This document shows positions 47,715-58,518 of a stretch of 64,000 bases of DNA, one piece after another (position 1 is the first letter of the stretch; each line of letters begins with the position of its first letter). A model generated the notes under the pieces. That model did no database searches, was not told where the DNA came from, and saw only the letters and a program-made list of their open reading frames with translations. A program made the position numbers and the translations under genes. The stretch is from Cytospora piceicola (taxonomy: Eukaryota; Ascomycota; Sordariomycetes; Diaporthales; Cytosporaceae), in the NCBI GenBank assembly GCA_023375675.1, contig JALQBC010000006.1, positions 1,488,001 through 1,552,000 of the forward strand, read 5' to 3'.

Positions 47715-48827
47715 TATAATATTCCGTTACAGTAGGTAACTAGCCCCTATAACCACCTAGGCAACCCTTTTGTTTGCTTAGCTAAGTACCCTACGCATAC
47801 ATCAAGATCATCGTTAGGAATATGTGCTTATAATTTACTCCCTGATTGACAGACAGTTCCAAGAAAGACTCAGTAGCTTAGAAGGATCACAGGTGTGGGG
47901 TGAAGTAAGCCAGCAAGCAACATTGGACCTCCAAAATTCCCTAGCTTCAACGGCCTAGCCAGGCCAGCCAAGCACTTCAAAACCCCAGCCCCCAGCCCCC
48001 AGCCCCAGCCCACCTGTAACCCGTACCTACGTAGTGTTTGCCCGGCTGGCCGCCTTTGTGAGTGAGGTACTGAAAGCCACCTTCCAAGGTTGGGATTTGG
48101 TTTCCAGGAATTACGAGTTTTTCTTTTCTTCCCTTCCTTTTCCCTTTCTTCCTTTTTATTTCTCTGCTTGCTGGTTTGTACAATCATCGCCAGATCACCC
48201 AAGACATCAAGTATTCCTCCTGAAACAGTATTCCTGCTGAACCACGAAAACGACTTATTCTCCTCGCGTGAATACGGAGAGCTCGTAACCCATACGATCA
48301 GGCCAATCCACAACTGGCTCAACGTTTTATGCCGAAGTCCCCGGGTTCGTGTTACATAGCCGTCACCTGTCGTATGCACCACCTTTCGACCCACTGAATA
48401 AGCATTCCATAGCATCGGATCCAACAGGTGCAAGGACATTTGGACCAGACAGGGCGGGCGCGGGCACAATTGTAAGAAGGGAGAGTATCGAGGGAGGCGC
48501 ACGAAACCTGCACGGAGCCGATGGGATTTAGAAAAAACACAAAACATACTACCTGTTGCATTAGGATCCCAATCTATCTGATCCAGGTGCCCAGGACTCG
48601 AATCTTCCCCCGGACTTTTGACTGCTGAACTGCCTTGGTCACAGATGCAGATCAAGTAAGAAGCTTGAGTGCACCCCCGTTTCAGTCACTTTCTCGAAAC
48701 CAAATCATCATCACCCCATCCTTCGATACCCCTTCCATTTTAACGGTGACGAAATTGTTCGGAAGGCTTTTCATCTTGGCGCCTTTCCAAAATAATCGCA
48801 ACACAACAGCGACGGACAACAACAAAC
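47715..48827. other. Upstream region of the BtgC gene
   Basis: This runs from the transposon end to the glucanase start. It includes a CCCCAG microrepeat at about 47983-48009 and a long pyrimidine tract. A 261-codon open frame on the minus strand overlaps it but reads as a by-product of the pyrimidine tract (Lys/Glu/Arg-rich) and has no domain. Confidence 0.45.
48117..48172 (+). promoter_or_regulatory. Pyrimidine-rich promoter tract
   Basis: About 55 bases are almost pure C and T on the plus strand, about 660 bases upstream of the BtgC start codon. CT-rich blocks of this kind are common upstream of transcription starts of highly expressed fungal genes. The transcription start itself is not visible. 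Confidence 0.35.
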
Positions 48828-50948
48828 ATGTCACATTATCCACCAAGTTCAGGCTCAAGGCGGTACGAACAGCCACCATCACGATACGATGTGTCCCCGA
48901 GCCGATCAAGCATGCCTGGAGGCCACCCGGATTCCGCCTTTGCCCAACTCCGGGCGAACAGAAGGTCAAGTAGGGATGGACCACCACCACCAAATTCAAG
49001 TCGAACTGCGTACTTGGCTGGAGGCGCAACGGCGGCAGAGTCAACCCAACTACCTGGGCACGCCCAACCTGCGATACCCTCAGAGGACAATCGGTACTGG
49101 GCACCAGAAGACGGCTATTACACTCAACAAGGCCATGTCATCACCCCAGGTGCGGATAACTTCAGTGAGGCGACGACCGGGGGTGTAGCGGGCATTGCTT
49201 ACAGTGTGGCAGAACCAACCCCAAGAGATAGCGGCCTTGAAGCCATGAGGAGCCCGAACTACCCACAACATACCTACCAGCAGGCACAGCAGGCCTATGG
49301 ACGAGGAAATGACGCATACGAACCACAAACATCACAACACCTCCTGCGACCCGGACCAGCAGCATACGCTGGTGGCAATGCAGGGGATAGAGAGTCGCAT
49401 TCCAGCCTGCAAGGGCTCAATGCCGCTGCAGTGCCTATGGGTGATTCCTCTCCAAGACACAGGTCAAGAAGTCCAGGCTACGCCGCAGGCACCTACACTG
49501 ACGACCCATATCGCGGTTACTCAGGACATAGCCTTCAGAACCTCGGCACGGTCCACCCCGACGAAATATACGATGACGGCGACGACGGATTAGAATACAG
49601 CCGGAACGGCCACAATGGTGCTGCCGCTGCAGCTGGGAGTGCAGCAGCAGGTGCTGGTGTGATGGGAGCCTTGGGCAGCTTGGTGGGCCGAAACGCAGGC
49701 AGCCGAGACGGAAGTGGTCAATACAATGCGTTGCAGAATGGGGCGAATACGGGTTACCAAGGAGCCGGTGCCAGCACAGGCGACCTCTATGGTGCACCTG
49801 GGGGCGAAAAGTCTGCATGGCTCGCTAAGCAGGGCGCAATCTCGAGGCGGTGGAAGTGGTTGATCATCACCGCCGTCACCCTGTTCATCGCTGCCGCCAT
49901 CGCGCTGGGTGTCTACTTCGGCGCCTTCCGGAACAAGTCGAGCGGAGGTGATTCAGCAGCAGATGACACGGCCACAAATGGCGATCTCAACATCGACAGC
50001 CCCGAGATCAAGAAACTACTCAACAACGCCAACCTACACAAGGTATTTCCCGGAATCGACTACACTCCCATCAACACGCAATACCCCGACTGCCTCTCTG
50101 CCCCGCCCTCACAGAATAACGTCACCCGCGACTTGGCCGTGCTTTCGCAGCTCACCAACACCATACGTCTATATGGTACGGACTGTAACCAGACCCAGAT
50201 GCTCATCCACGCGACCAACCAGCTACAGTTGAACGACACCATTAAGATATGGATGGGTGTCTGGCAGGATGGCAACAAGACGACCAATGCGCGCCAGCTC
50301 AGTCAGATGTGGGATATCCTCGACGAGTACGGTGATAGCCCCTTCAAGGGCGTCATCGTGGCCAACGAGATCTTGTATCGGAAGCAGATGAATTCCACGG
50401 AGCTCGGGGACTTGCTCTCGACGGTCAGGACTAACATTACCAACAAGGGCATGTCCCTGCCAGTAGCTACATCCGATCTTGGAGATGATTGGACTTCGGA
50501 ACTGGCTGAGATGTCGGACTACATCATGGCAAATATCCACCCTTTCTTCGGCGGCGTCAACGCCAAGGACGCAGCATCGTGGACGTACAGTTTCTGGGAG
50601 AACAACAACGGGGAGTTCTTCAAGGCCGACACGTCCAAAAACATCATTGCCGAGACAGGGTGGCCGTCGCAAGGAGGTACCGACTGTGGCACGACAGAGG
50701 AAACCGACTGCCCCGATGCCTCGGTGGCGGGGATTGACGAGATGAACCAGTTCATGTCTGACTGGGTTTGTCAGGCGCTCTCTAATGGGACGCAGTACTT
50801 CTGGTTTGAGAGTTTTGATGAGCCGTGGAAGATAATGTACGATGAGGGCCAACAAAACTGGGAAGACCACTGGGGGTTGATGGATGTCAACCGGAACTTG
50901 AAGAGCGGGATAACGATCCCTGACTGTGGGGGAAAGACGGTGAACTAG
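48828..50948 (+). CDS. btgC: Glucan endo-1,3-beta-glucosidase BtgC, GH17, type II membrane protein
   Basis: This is a single exon of 706 residues. The N-terminal 340 residues are disordered, rich in Gly, Ser, Tyr, Gln and Pro, and presumed cytosolic. One membrane anchor follows at about residues 343-367 (WLIITAVTLFIAAAIALGVY). The GH17 domain lies outside, with NTIRLYGTDCNQ at the first strand, the acid/base Glu in VANEILYRK (about residue 514) and the nucleophile Glu in IIAETGWPSQGG (about residue 609). The domain closes with YFWFESFDEPWK. Size and architecture match BtgC of Aspergillus (about 690 residues). The enzyme trims beta-1,3-glucan in the cell wall. Several N-x-S/T sites lie in the outer domain. 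The gene looks intact although it starts only about 1.1 kb from the degraded transposon. Confidence 0.95.
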   Translation: MSHYPPSSGSRRYEQPPSRYDVSPSRSSMPGGHPDSAFAQLRANRRSSRDGPPPPNSSRTAYLAGGATAAESTQLPGHAQPAIPSEDNRYWAPEDGYYTQQGHVITPGADNFSEATTGGVAGIAYSVAEPTPRDSGLEAMRSPNYPQHTYQQAQQAYGRGNDAYEPQTSQHLLRPGPAAYAGGNAGDRESHSSLQGLNAAAVPMGDSSPRHRSRSPGYAAGTYTDDPYRGYSGHSLQNLGTVHPDEIYDDGDDGLEYSRNGHNGAAAAAGSAAAGAGVMGALGSLVGRNAGSRDGSGQYNALQNGANTGYQGAGASTGDLYGAPGGEKSAWLAKQGAISRRWKWLIITAVTLFIAAAIALGVYFGAFRNKSSGGDSAADDTATNGDLNIDSPEIKKLLNNANLHKVFPGIDYTPINTQYPDCLSAPPSQNNVTRDLAVLSQLTNTIRLYGTDCNQTQMLIHATNQLQLNDTIKIWMGVWQDGNKTTNARQLSQMWDILDEYGDSPFKGVIVANEILYRKQMNSTELGDLLSTVRTNITNKGMSLPVATSDLGDDWTSELAEMSDYIMANIHPFFGGVNAKDAASWTYSFWENNNGEFFKADTSKNIIAETGWPSQGGTDCGTTEETDCPDASVAGIDEMNQFMSDWVCQALSNGTQYFWFESFDEPWKIMYDEGQQNWEDHWGLMDVNRNLKSGITIPDCGGKTVN

Positions 50949-51929
50949 ACGATGTGTGTGAGATCAATGAGGAATTCATGAGGACGATGTCGTACGATGG
51001 TGTGTGTATATGCGAAATGAGATATATCGGTAACATTTTGGGCTCTGGGACGTATGAAAATAGGAACATGGGCTCTTGCTGAGTACCACATTAGGACATG
51101 TAAGGAGCAGTGTGGGTTCTTTGTAAGATATACCTGACTGTACTTACGGCGGGCGTCCTTGCAGAGGGGTTCTGCATGTAGGCGTTTGGTTCTCGGGGTC
51201 GGCTCATGTGTATGGTTTTACTGGCCTTCATCTTCGCTTTCAATTTTCAGAGGTTGTTTTTGATTCATTTCATTTCTCTTATAGATATCGGGGATACGTC
51301 ATGATGTCAGCACACTCATTTATTGAATGGGAAAGCTTCTATTGTCTGAACTTCCTTGCATGTGATTGCCAGCCTTTGTTCCGTTGCGACACTGTGACAG
51401 ACACTATGACCCTTGCAAGCAAGCCCAGATACGTCTCCATACATGTAAGACGGCTGGACGGCTGAGCCATAACATGGTTTAGATACAGCTGACACCTGGA
51501 AGCAACAAAGCTGAAGCCACGTTCAAAGCAATGTCACCCTGCTAGCGTATGTACGTACGTTCAACGATACTGTGTAAACTTGAAGGTCAACCCACATTTC
51601 GACTTACACCAACCCGAACCCTGATCTACTGTCTGATCAGTCACCCACAACATTACCCAAGTCAGGGATGGAAGTCAATAATATTTGAATTTATATCCCC
51701 AAGTCCATCAATACCTGGGCCCCCCGCCCCCCTATGGATCTATCAACGAACTGCGAAGTAGGCATTATAGCCTAGCGGTTATGGCGCTAGGTTTTTATAC
51801 CGGGCCCCGGCCCCGGCCCCGGCCAAGCTAGAGTTAATTGACAATTTCCACCTAGTCAACTCACTCGGTGTTAGTCATTTACCAGTAGCTCGATATGCAT
51901 AGGCCTAATTTAAAAACAGTCATCCAACA
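50949..51929. other. Intergenic, tRNA-like relic inside
   Basis: This is the 3' flank of btgC and about 900 bases without a gene. It contains a C-run region at 51720-51732 and the tRNA-like fragment listed separately. Confidence 0.45.
51764..51826 (+). pseudogene. Possible tRNA 5'-half relic joined to GGCCCC repeats
   Basis: TAGCCTAGCGG at 51768-51778 fits the box A consensus of tRNA genes (TRGYNNARNNG) exactly and is followed by a D-loop-like GGTTATGGC. The expected box B is missing. In its place stands a short CCGGCCCC array at about 51800-51824. It reads as a truncated tRNA or a tRNA-derived fragment, but chance cannot be ruled out. Confidence 0.35.
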
Positions 51930-52062
51930 GGCAACATGGCCGAGCGGTTAAGGCGGTAGACTCGAATTATAATTCTTGGGCAGATTTACATCTTTTCTAG
52001 AATGTTGTATCATCCGATATCTACTCTCTTCGGAGGCGCAGGTTCAAGTCCTGCTGTTGTCG
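51930..52062 (+). tRNA. tRNA-Ser (anticodon CGA) with a 52-base intron
   Basis: The acceptor stem GGCAACA (51930-51936) pairs with TGTTGTC (52055-52061), with G52062 as the discriminator, as expected for serine tRNAs. Box A is TGGCCGAGCGG and the T arm is GCAGGTTCAAGTCCTGC. The anticodon stem GTAGA (51956-51960) pairs with TCTAC (52020-52024), and the loop reads C-T-C-G-A-A with anticodon CGA at 51963-51965. The intron is 51967-52018, one base 3' of the anticodon, the standard position. The long variable arm CTCTTCGGAGG supports Ser. Confidence 0.88.
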
Positions 52063-52914
52063 CACATCTTTTTGCTTGTTTCGACATCGTTTTGTTTCTT
52101 TTTGGGTTTGTCTTGACACCTCACTGAATCGTCGAATATCGTAGCTGAGGAGGAGAGTTGGTACAGTTGGTTGCCGTGGATTGAAGGTTTGTCGAATTGT
52201 TCTAGCCTCTACTGTGTAGTCTTTGCAACCCTAACCCTACAGATAGATATCATCTGTCTACTGGATCTGATATGTATATAGTTTGGTTTGGTTTTTGTGC
52301 TTCTATGACTGTCTTTATCTTCTTGCTCGATAGTACGTACAAGTACTTGGTATTCTATGTAGACATGAATTGGTAGACAGTGGGACGTCAAGTGCGATAA
52401 AACCACAAGCGTTAAGTATAGTCTTTGTGCAATTTGATGCACACGGGAAGGTCGGCAAGGAGGTTTGAAACCATCATCGGCAATAAACTGCGGTTGACAA
52501 TCTACGAACCAGTTGTTGGATGTTATTAGCTCGGAGCAAGATCCCATCCGCAGCCTCGGACGGCGGTGTCAAAAGAGACAATTCGTAGAGGACTCAGACG
52601 CTGACCAGCATGGGGAAATGGAACTGAGGAAGCTGATGGGTTATCCGAGCCCCGGCCTAACTCTAAGGCTACCACCACTGGGCGAAGTCAGTCCGGGGTC
52701 CGACGATGACAGCGACCAATGCTCAGATGACAGCGTGATGATTGGGGGTTCTCGACTGAGCCACATGTGTTAATTCAAACCCTCGGCCTTTTGCGACTTA
52801 TCAAGTCAGATACGTGATTTGTCGAAGTACTATGTACGTCTTTTGTTTTAAGCGCAGCACAATTACTGTCCAGATGGTTTCTTTCTCATCACAGGTGACC
52901 ACAACCACCCATGT
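52063..52914. other. Intergenic, no supported gene
   Basis: This lies between the tRNA and the xylosidase 3' end. Two tandem telomere-type units (CCCTAACCCTA) occur at about 52229-52239. An 86-codon plus-strand frame at 52513-52773 is acidic and Asp/Ser-rich at its end but has no recognised domain. Confidence 0.45.
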
Positions 52915-55414
52915 CTATCTCAGGGTCAACGGCAGCTGACCACCCGCATTGTCCACACTCCCATATCCACCTACGAAATATCCCTCCGGCACCTCGGTCG
53001 TCGGCGAGCCCGTTCTGTTAGCCGGCGCTGCTGGCCATTCGTCCAGGACAGCCGCATCCCCGGTCAAGGTAAAGTCCAGGCTTGCCAGGCCGGGCTCGAC
53101 ATCGAGCACGAGGCTATATGAACCAGGATAGAGGACTCTATTGCCGTTCTCGTCGACGCGGGAAAGACTTCCCAGTGTGAGATTCAGTGTCAGTTGGGTA
53201 GTAGCTGAGGAAGTGATGTTGTGCGCTCTACCGTAGGACACGAGTGTCTTGAGCGGATACGGCTCGGGTCCAAATTGCCCCTTGAGAAACAGCAGTGCGC
53301 TGTAGTCTGACGCCGTATCGCCGGTGTTGGTGACATCCACCGGTACAGATGCGAAGGGGCACAGGTCCAAGTACTCCTCAGTGCAACCCGAGAACAGGCT
53401 GCTGATGTCGAAGCTGCTCGCAGGTTCGGAAAGACTAATATCGGCAGTGAAGGAGCTGTAGTGAAGCCCAAACCCAAATTCAAACACCGCATCCCCTTCA
53501 TACCACCGGTATGTCCGACCAGGGAATCCACGGCTTGCGTCGGGGCGTAACGACATATCCGTCATTGGCACCGATGCGACGTAACTCGCAGGATATTGTG
53601 TTGCCGGCAACCGACCCGCAGGTGCTTGCTTGCCCGTGATAATGTCTAGAATGGCAACACCGCCGTCCTGCCCTGGATATCCGCCCCATAGCAACGCACC
53701 GATGCCAGGGTTTTTGGCAATGGGTGAGCTGTCCAGCTGTCCCCCGCCCATCTGCACTACCACCATGGGCTTACCAAGCAAGGCGATCTCGCCGATGACA
53801 TCGAGCTGCGCGCCCGTCCAGCCAATGCTTGTGCGGTCCATAGCTTCTGACTCGGTCGAGTCATCGATACCACTAAAGTACAAGACGATGTCCGCCGCGT
53901 CTGTGGCAGCCCAGATATTGTCCCAGTCGTTTGTAGTTGGATCTCCATAGCCCGTGGCAGAAGAGTAGAACACAGACTTGTTTCCGAGAAGTTGCTGTAC
54001 GGCGTAGAGCGGCGAGTGCAAATAGGGAGCCTGTCCGTAGTAACTCCCTTGCATCTGTGTTGTGGCTGCGGCCCAATCGCCTAGCACTGCCACGTTCTTG
54101 CCTTCTAGGTTGAGGGGAAGGGTGTTGTTGTTCTTCAGAAGTACAGTTCCCTTGACTGCAGCGATGTAGGCCAGCTGTTGTGCTTGTTCAGTGTTGACGC
54201 TATCCCAGCCCAGAGAGCGATAGGGTTGCGAGTCAGCCGAGTCGAAATAGCCCAGCTTCACGAGGCTGCCGTAAAGGCGCGTCACTGCAGTATCCAGGTC
54301 CGTGTCGTTGATGAGACCTCGATCATATGCTCCCTGGAGGTGGTGGCTATAGTATGTCCCGCAGTTGAGATCGGTCCCACCCTTGAGAGCAGCGGCGGCG
54401 GCAGCTTCACGGGTCGAGGCCCAGCGGTGTGGAAGGAAAATATTCTGTATAGCATCGCAGTCCGATGTCACCCACAACCCGTCATCACTACCTCCAGTCC
54501 AGTTCCAGTGATCACGAAGAACGTCGTTGAGAAGCCACGAGTCTCCACAAGTCGGCACGCCGTTGACCGCGTTATAAGAACACATGAAAGCACCAACCTT
54601 CGCGTCCCGCGCACAGGCTTGGAATGAAGGCAGGTAGTACTCGACCATATCTTGTGTGGTGATGGACGCATCGAACTCGTACCGATAATTCCCGTTCCAA
54701 TCTTCCAGGTCATAGCCGACGAAATGCTTGCATGTCGCCACAACTCTCTTGTACTTTCCATCTCTATTCCCTTCACCATCCTTTGTCCCCTCCAGCCCAG
54801 AAACCAAAGCTTTGACGTAACTACTCAAGTGAACTGGATCCTCTCCGGGTGTCTCTTGGCCTCTTCCCCATCTTGGGTCACGGAAGGGGTTAATGTTGGG
54901 TGTCCAGAAATCCAATCCTGCTTGTCCCGCATTGCCAAACGCTCGTGCCTCCGTCGAAATTACACTGGCGACGGCGTACACAAGGTCATCGTCGAAAGCG
55001 GCACCTAGAGTAATGGGCTGGGGAAAGGACGTGGCGTAGCTGAAGTTGGAGTTACTGTCGTTAAAGGTGACGCCAGGGGATCTGGCGACACCGTGGAGGC
55101 CTTCAGACCACCATTCATATGCTGGGAGACCGAGACGTGGGACTCCGGGACTGCTGGATACTGTGGCGTTAATCTTTTCGGCGGTGGTAAGGATGGATAC
55201 GAGAGCCTTTGCTCGGCTCAAGGTGTCTGTTCGACGGTAAGTTGAGTCCATATCTCGGCCTCGTTGATGTTGTATCATCTGTCATACCCAGAGATGTGTC
55301 ACACACGGAATTGTTTGCAAGTGGACCAGACGCGCAGTCCGGGAAGTTGGAGACTGCAAGAACGCTGTTGCTCAGAGCAATAAAACCAGCGAGGAGGATC
55401 GTTGTCGTCGCCAT
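52915..55414 (-). CDS. Secreted xylan 1,4-beta-xylosidase, GH3
   Basis: The model is complement(join(52915..55226,55288..55414)), 812 residues, with one 61-base intron. A signal peptide is clear (MATTTILLAGFIALSNSVLA). After the splice the sequence reads CDTSLDTLSRAKALVSIL. The GH3 N-terminal barrel carries EWWSEGLHGVA, WTPNINPFRDPRWGRGQE and KHFVGYDLEDW. The nucleophile Asp lies in WVTSDCDAIQ near residue 295. The second domain has GTVLLKNNNTLPL and YFSGIDDSTESEAMDR, and the C-terminal fibronectin-like domain has SYSLVLDVEPG. This set marks the beta-xylosidase branch of GH3 rather than beta-glucosidases. It removes xylose from the ends of xylo-oligosaccharides outside the cell. The C-terminus ends about 15 residues after YFVGGYGSVDN and looks complete. 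Confidence 0.93.
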
Positions 55415-55955
55415 GGCTACTCAAGTAGGCAAAACAGATATCCAAGCGGTCTGGGAAGAAGAAATTGTACTATTCTTGTCAAACCTACAGCATGGTTCCA
55501 ATGGACTTACTACTATATATATACTTAGGTGAACTGGCTCATCTCCCGTGATCAGCGTCCATTTTGGCCCAGGGTGGACATGATGATGCGCCCCGCGGGG
55601 TTGGGCTAAGGGAGTCGTGTGGAGACACGAGTTGGGGAAGCATCGGAATTATGGTCATCAGTACTAGCAAAACTTGTCCCTGGGGTAAATTCGAAGATAT
55701 TCTGCTCATTTACCCGGGCTTTATGTCGTGTGACCGCTTTGACTTCGGTTGGTTGAACATACATTATTCATAGATGAAGCACCCCGCTCTTTGGCCTCGT
55801 AGCCCCCAAGTTAGGGGCAGTAGGTAAGGGGTCAGAAGGGCTTGATAGGAGGATGGTAGGAGAGTAGGGCAGTAGGGTTACTTGGGGTAGTAAGGTAGGG
55901 GGTTAGTAAAAATGAATTAGTGACATACATGCAATATTATCCGGCCGTTGATGGT
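55415..55955. other. Xylosidase promoter and a G-rich tract
   Basis: A TATATATA box-like stretch lies at about 55513-55520, about 100 bases upstream of the xylosidase start on the minus strand. From about 55809 to 55909 the plus strand is purine-rich with many GTAGGG-like units. Confidence 0.4.
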
Positions 55956-57250
55956 TCAGCTCGGTTTGAGCTTTACCGACCTGCAGTAACTTCTACTTGC
56001 TGATGACAAATTATGATTACTATGTGGTGTTGGAGATGTCCATTTAATCGCTGCAATAGTTGACTTAACCCGCCATGCAAGCTCATTGTGGCTAAAATAC
56101 ATAAATCTACATGCAGATTCAAGCGCGGTCATGATGTTTTTGCCGGATGTCAAGGCTGAGAGGTCTTGATCGAACTGCATTCCGCTCCATGTTATTAGCA
56201 AATCCGGATTAGCATTGTGTATGGTATCTGCGCCGGCTGAAATGTATCCGACGAGAGTCTGCCAGAGCTCGATGCCAGTTAGATACATTAAATCATGTCG
56301 AGATCGTCAGCACGGGGCCTAAGTCTGAACAACGATCGGTCGAAGAAACTTGCGGACATCATCATACCAGGAAATTCCCATCCTCATGGCTGCAATACCA
56401 CTGTGCCTTGCCTATGTGTAAATCAGGGTGGATGAACAGGCCCTTGAAGTATGCCGCCTTGGCTATGTGATCCCATATCTGGAAACGTGTGGTTCTGGGC
56501 GTCCATCTGGGTTTGGTGCCGTTCTCGATGCCAAGGGCCGTTATCATCGAGACCTCCATCGAGACGTCTTGGCTGTCGCAGTCGTAAACCTGATCAACCA
56601 TTTCAAAGGCATAACTCCTACAGATACCAGTCAGACGTCCGAAGTCAACATGGCCTGGGTGGATGTGCAAGCCTGTTCTGAATAGGAATGTACATGCGAA
56701 CGAAGTTGAAACCAACACCAGCCACATTTTCTAGGATCTCTTCGGCGGAAGCGAACTCGATGCCCTCGGGGAATCATGGTCTCCACTTGACATAGATCAG
56801 TTCCATTACCATGTGTCACAGGTGACAGATATATGCCGGTGTATACCCACTGTTCAATGGCCAGTTGACAGCGGCCCATGTGATTACATCTCCTTTGCTA
56901 TTCACAAGGTGCCTCTGGTCCTGAAACGCGCGTCAATGTGTCCTTCAATCTCAGTGCATGCTGCAACGGCCGTTGCCCTTGAGGATCGATGATCTGTGGA
57001 ATTTGTGACCATGCACGTCCCCAGAAAGACGACACCTTTGGTGTATGTGAAAGCAGGAGGAGAGTTGGTGTCAAGTAGGCTATAGTAATGGAGGTATTCA
57101 TGCGGGGGAAACACGAGTTTCTGGATGGACAAACAGGATACCCTGGAAACGGTCTCTTATCGATGGATATGAATCTGATGGCAGTGAGGATGTGAGCTCC
57201 CGCGGAGCTCGATGGGACGATGAGTAGATCAAGGGGCTGATTCGTTCTAG
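55956..57250 (-). pseudogene. Degraded GH5-like glycosidase
   Basis: Fragments in different minus-strand frames line up in the order expected of a fungal GH5 enzyme. Near 56960-57000 there is IIDPQGQR. Near 56830-56890 there is WAAVNWPLNSGY in another frame. Near 56730-56760 comes EGIEFASAEEILENVAGVGF, continuing NFVRM. At 56362-56660 is GRLTGICRSYAFEMVDQVYD and, further on, WDHIAKAAYFKGLFIHPDLH. At 55956-56288 is ELWQTLVGYISAGADTIHNA followed by NPDLLITWSGMQFDQDLSAL. Several frame changes, in-frame stops and a missing segment before ELWQ (where the family has its catalytic NE) mean no active enzyme. The ends are approximate. It was probably a cellulase-like wall enzyme. Confidence 0.6.
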
Positions 57251-57561
57251 ATAACCCGAACACTGCCCATGGGGGGCCCCATGGGCAGGTGACTCGCTCC
57301 GACCCCCCCCCCCCCAACTCACAACCACCCAGGCGACATATAGTAGCTCTTACGATACATGAAAGGCCTGCGACCCTTGATACTGACTGGTGACATACGG
57401 TCAAACTCATTATAGAACAGAAGTTTCTTAAGGTGACTATGAATGTCAGGTTACGTCAATTCCGCGATCCAGACTCCTCCAAGCCTACTCGACTGATGTC
57501 TCCAGTATGTACTCCCTAGGTCTTGTCCCTATGTAATCTTTCCATGTGCGAGTTAAAACGC
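57251..57561. other. Short intergenic interval
   Basis: This separates the GH5 relic from the NmrA-like gene. It holds the inverted repeat at 57263-57288 and the C13 tract. No gene is seen. Confidence 0.45.
57263..57288. repeat. Perfect 12-base inverted repeat with a 2-base loop
   Basis: CTGCCCATGGGG, then GG, then CCCCATGGGCAG. It could fold into a stable hairpin in DNA or RNA. A run of 13 cytosines at 57303-57315 follows closely. Confidence 0.85.
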
Positions 57562-58518
57562 TCACTCAGACTTTGGGAAAATCCCCTCGTACTTGAGCAG
57601 ATACTCCTTATAATCCAGCGGCTTTCGCCCCGTCAACTGCTCCACCGCGCCCGTGGTCTCTTTCATATGTCCCGAAGCCACCATCTGCCCACAGCATAAC
57701 AGGTCATACATGCATAACTTACAAGGCACCTTGCTGAAGTCTCCGTACACATCATAAGGCAGTCCTCGTTCCTTCCACCAGTCCTCCAGTTCCTCGTCAC
57801 TCACTTCGGCGAAGCTTCCATTGTACCCCGACTGTTCAGCCATCCAGTCGAATATTTCCTCGTTGGTAACCGCCTTCGGACCCGTAATGGTGTAAGTAGT
57901 GTTCGGCTCGCTTCTCCTCCCCATAAGCAATGCGCCGAGTACTCGACCGCAGTCTTCCCTTGCAACGAATGCGCCCTTCTCACCGCCGCTATTACATAGC
58001 CATCTGCCACCCGTGAAACCCCATGACTGAGCGAAGAATTGCGGGATGTTGTCCATGTATAGATAGTTTCGCTGGATGTTGTACTGCAGTCCACTTTGCT
58101 TGATCAAATTCTCCGTGTAAGCGTGGTCTCGGGGCAAGAATGGCATCTCCTCTCCTCCATCTCCCAAGTCCGCACCGACAAAACTGGTATAACAAATCCT
58201 CTTCACCCCGACAGCCTTCGCCGCATCGATGACATTCTTGTGTTGCTGACGACGACCCTTTCCGATCAACCAGGTCGAAATAAAGCTCACGGCCTCGGCG
58301 CCGGCGAAAACACGTTTCAGGTTTGCTGAGTCGCCGTAGTCCAGCATCAAGATCCTAGCTCCCTTGGCGGCCCAGTCGCGCATGGAGTCCTGATGGATGA
58401 AACCGGGCTTGTGGGATGCAAAGACCAACTCGTCACCTGGTTCGGCGAGTGAGAGGGCGTAGGAGGCTGCGACACTTCCGAGGTTCCCGTCGCATCCGGT
58501 CAGGACATACTTGGGCAT
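57562..58518 (-). CDS. NmrA-like NAD(P)-binding reductase
   Basis: This is a single exon of 318 residues. The Rossmann start YVLTGCDGNLGSVAASYAL has the GxxGxxG type of NmrA and quinone reductase-like (QOR2/azoreductase) proteins of the atypical short-chain family. Further family marks are ILMLDYGDSANLKRVFAGAE, VKRICYTSFVGADLGDGGE and GAFVAREDCGRVLGALLMG. The catalytic Tyr of classical short-chain reductases is not evident, as is common in this group, so it may be a redox sensor or a flavin-independent quinone reductase. A short Cys-rich stretch (CKLCMYDLLCCGQM) near residue 266 is unusual; it sits where an intron could be suspected, but the frame stays open and the flanks fit the family. There is no signal peptide. 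Confidence 0.8.
   Translation of the reverse strand: MPKYVLTGCDGNLGSVAASYALSLAEPGDELVFASHKPGFIHQDSMRDWAAKGARILMLDYGDSANLKRVFAGAEAVSFISTWLIGKGRRQQHKNVIDAAKAVGVKRICYTSFVGADLGDGGEEMPFLPRDHAYTENLIKQSGLQYNIQRNYLYMDNIPQFFAQSWGFTGGRWLCNSGGEKGAFVAREDCGRVLGALLMGRRSEPNTTYTITGPKAVTNEEIFDWMAEQSGYNGSFAEVSDEELEDWWKERGLPYDVYGDFSKVPCKLCMYDLLCCGQMVASGHMKETTGAVEQLTGRKPLDYKEYLLKYEGIFPKSE

Noticed and set aside
47870..48655. 261-codon open frame on the minus strand upstream of btgC
   Set aside because: It lies across a pyrimidine tract and a CCCCAG microrepeat, which explains its Lys/Glu/Arg-rich and Gly/Trp-rich parts. It has no domain, signal peptide or intron pattern.
50223..50870. 215-codon minus-strand frame opposite btgC
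   Set aside because: Antisense shadow of the GH17 domain.
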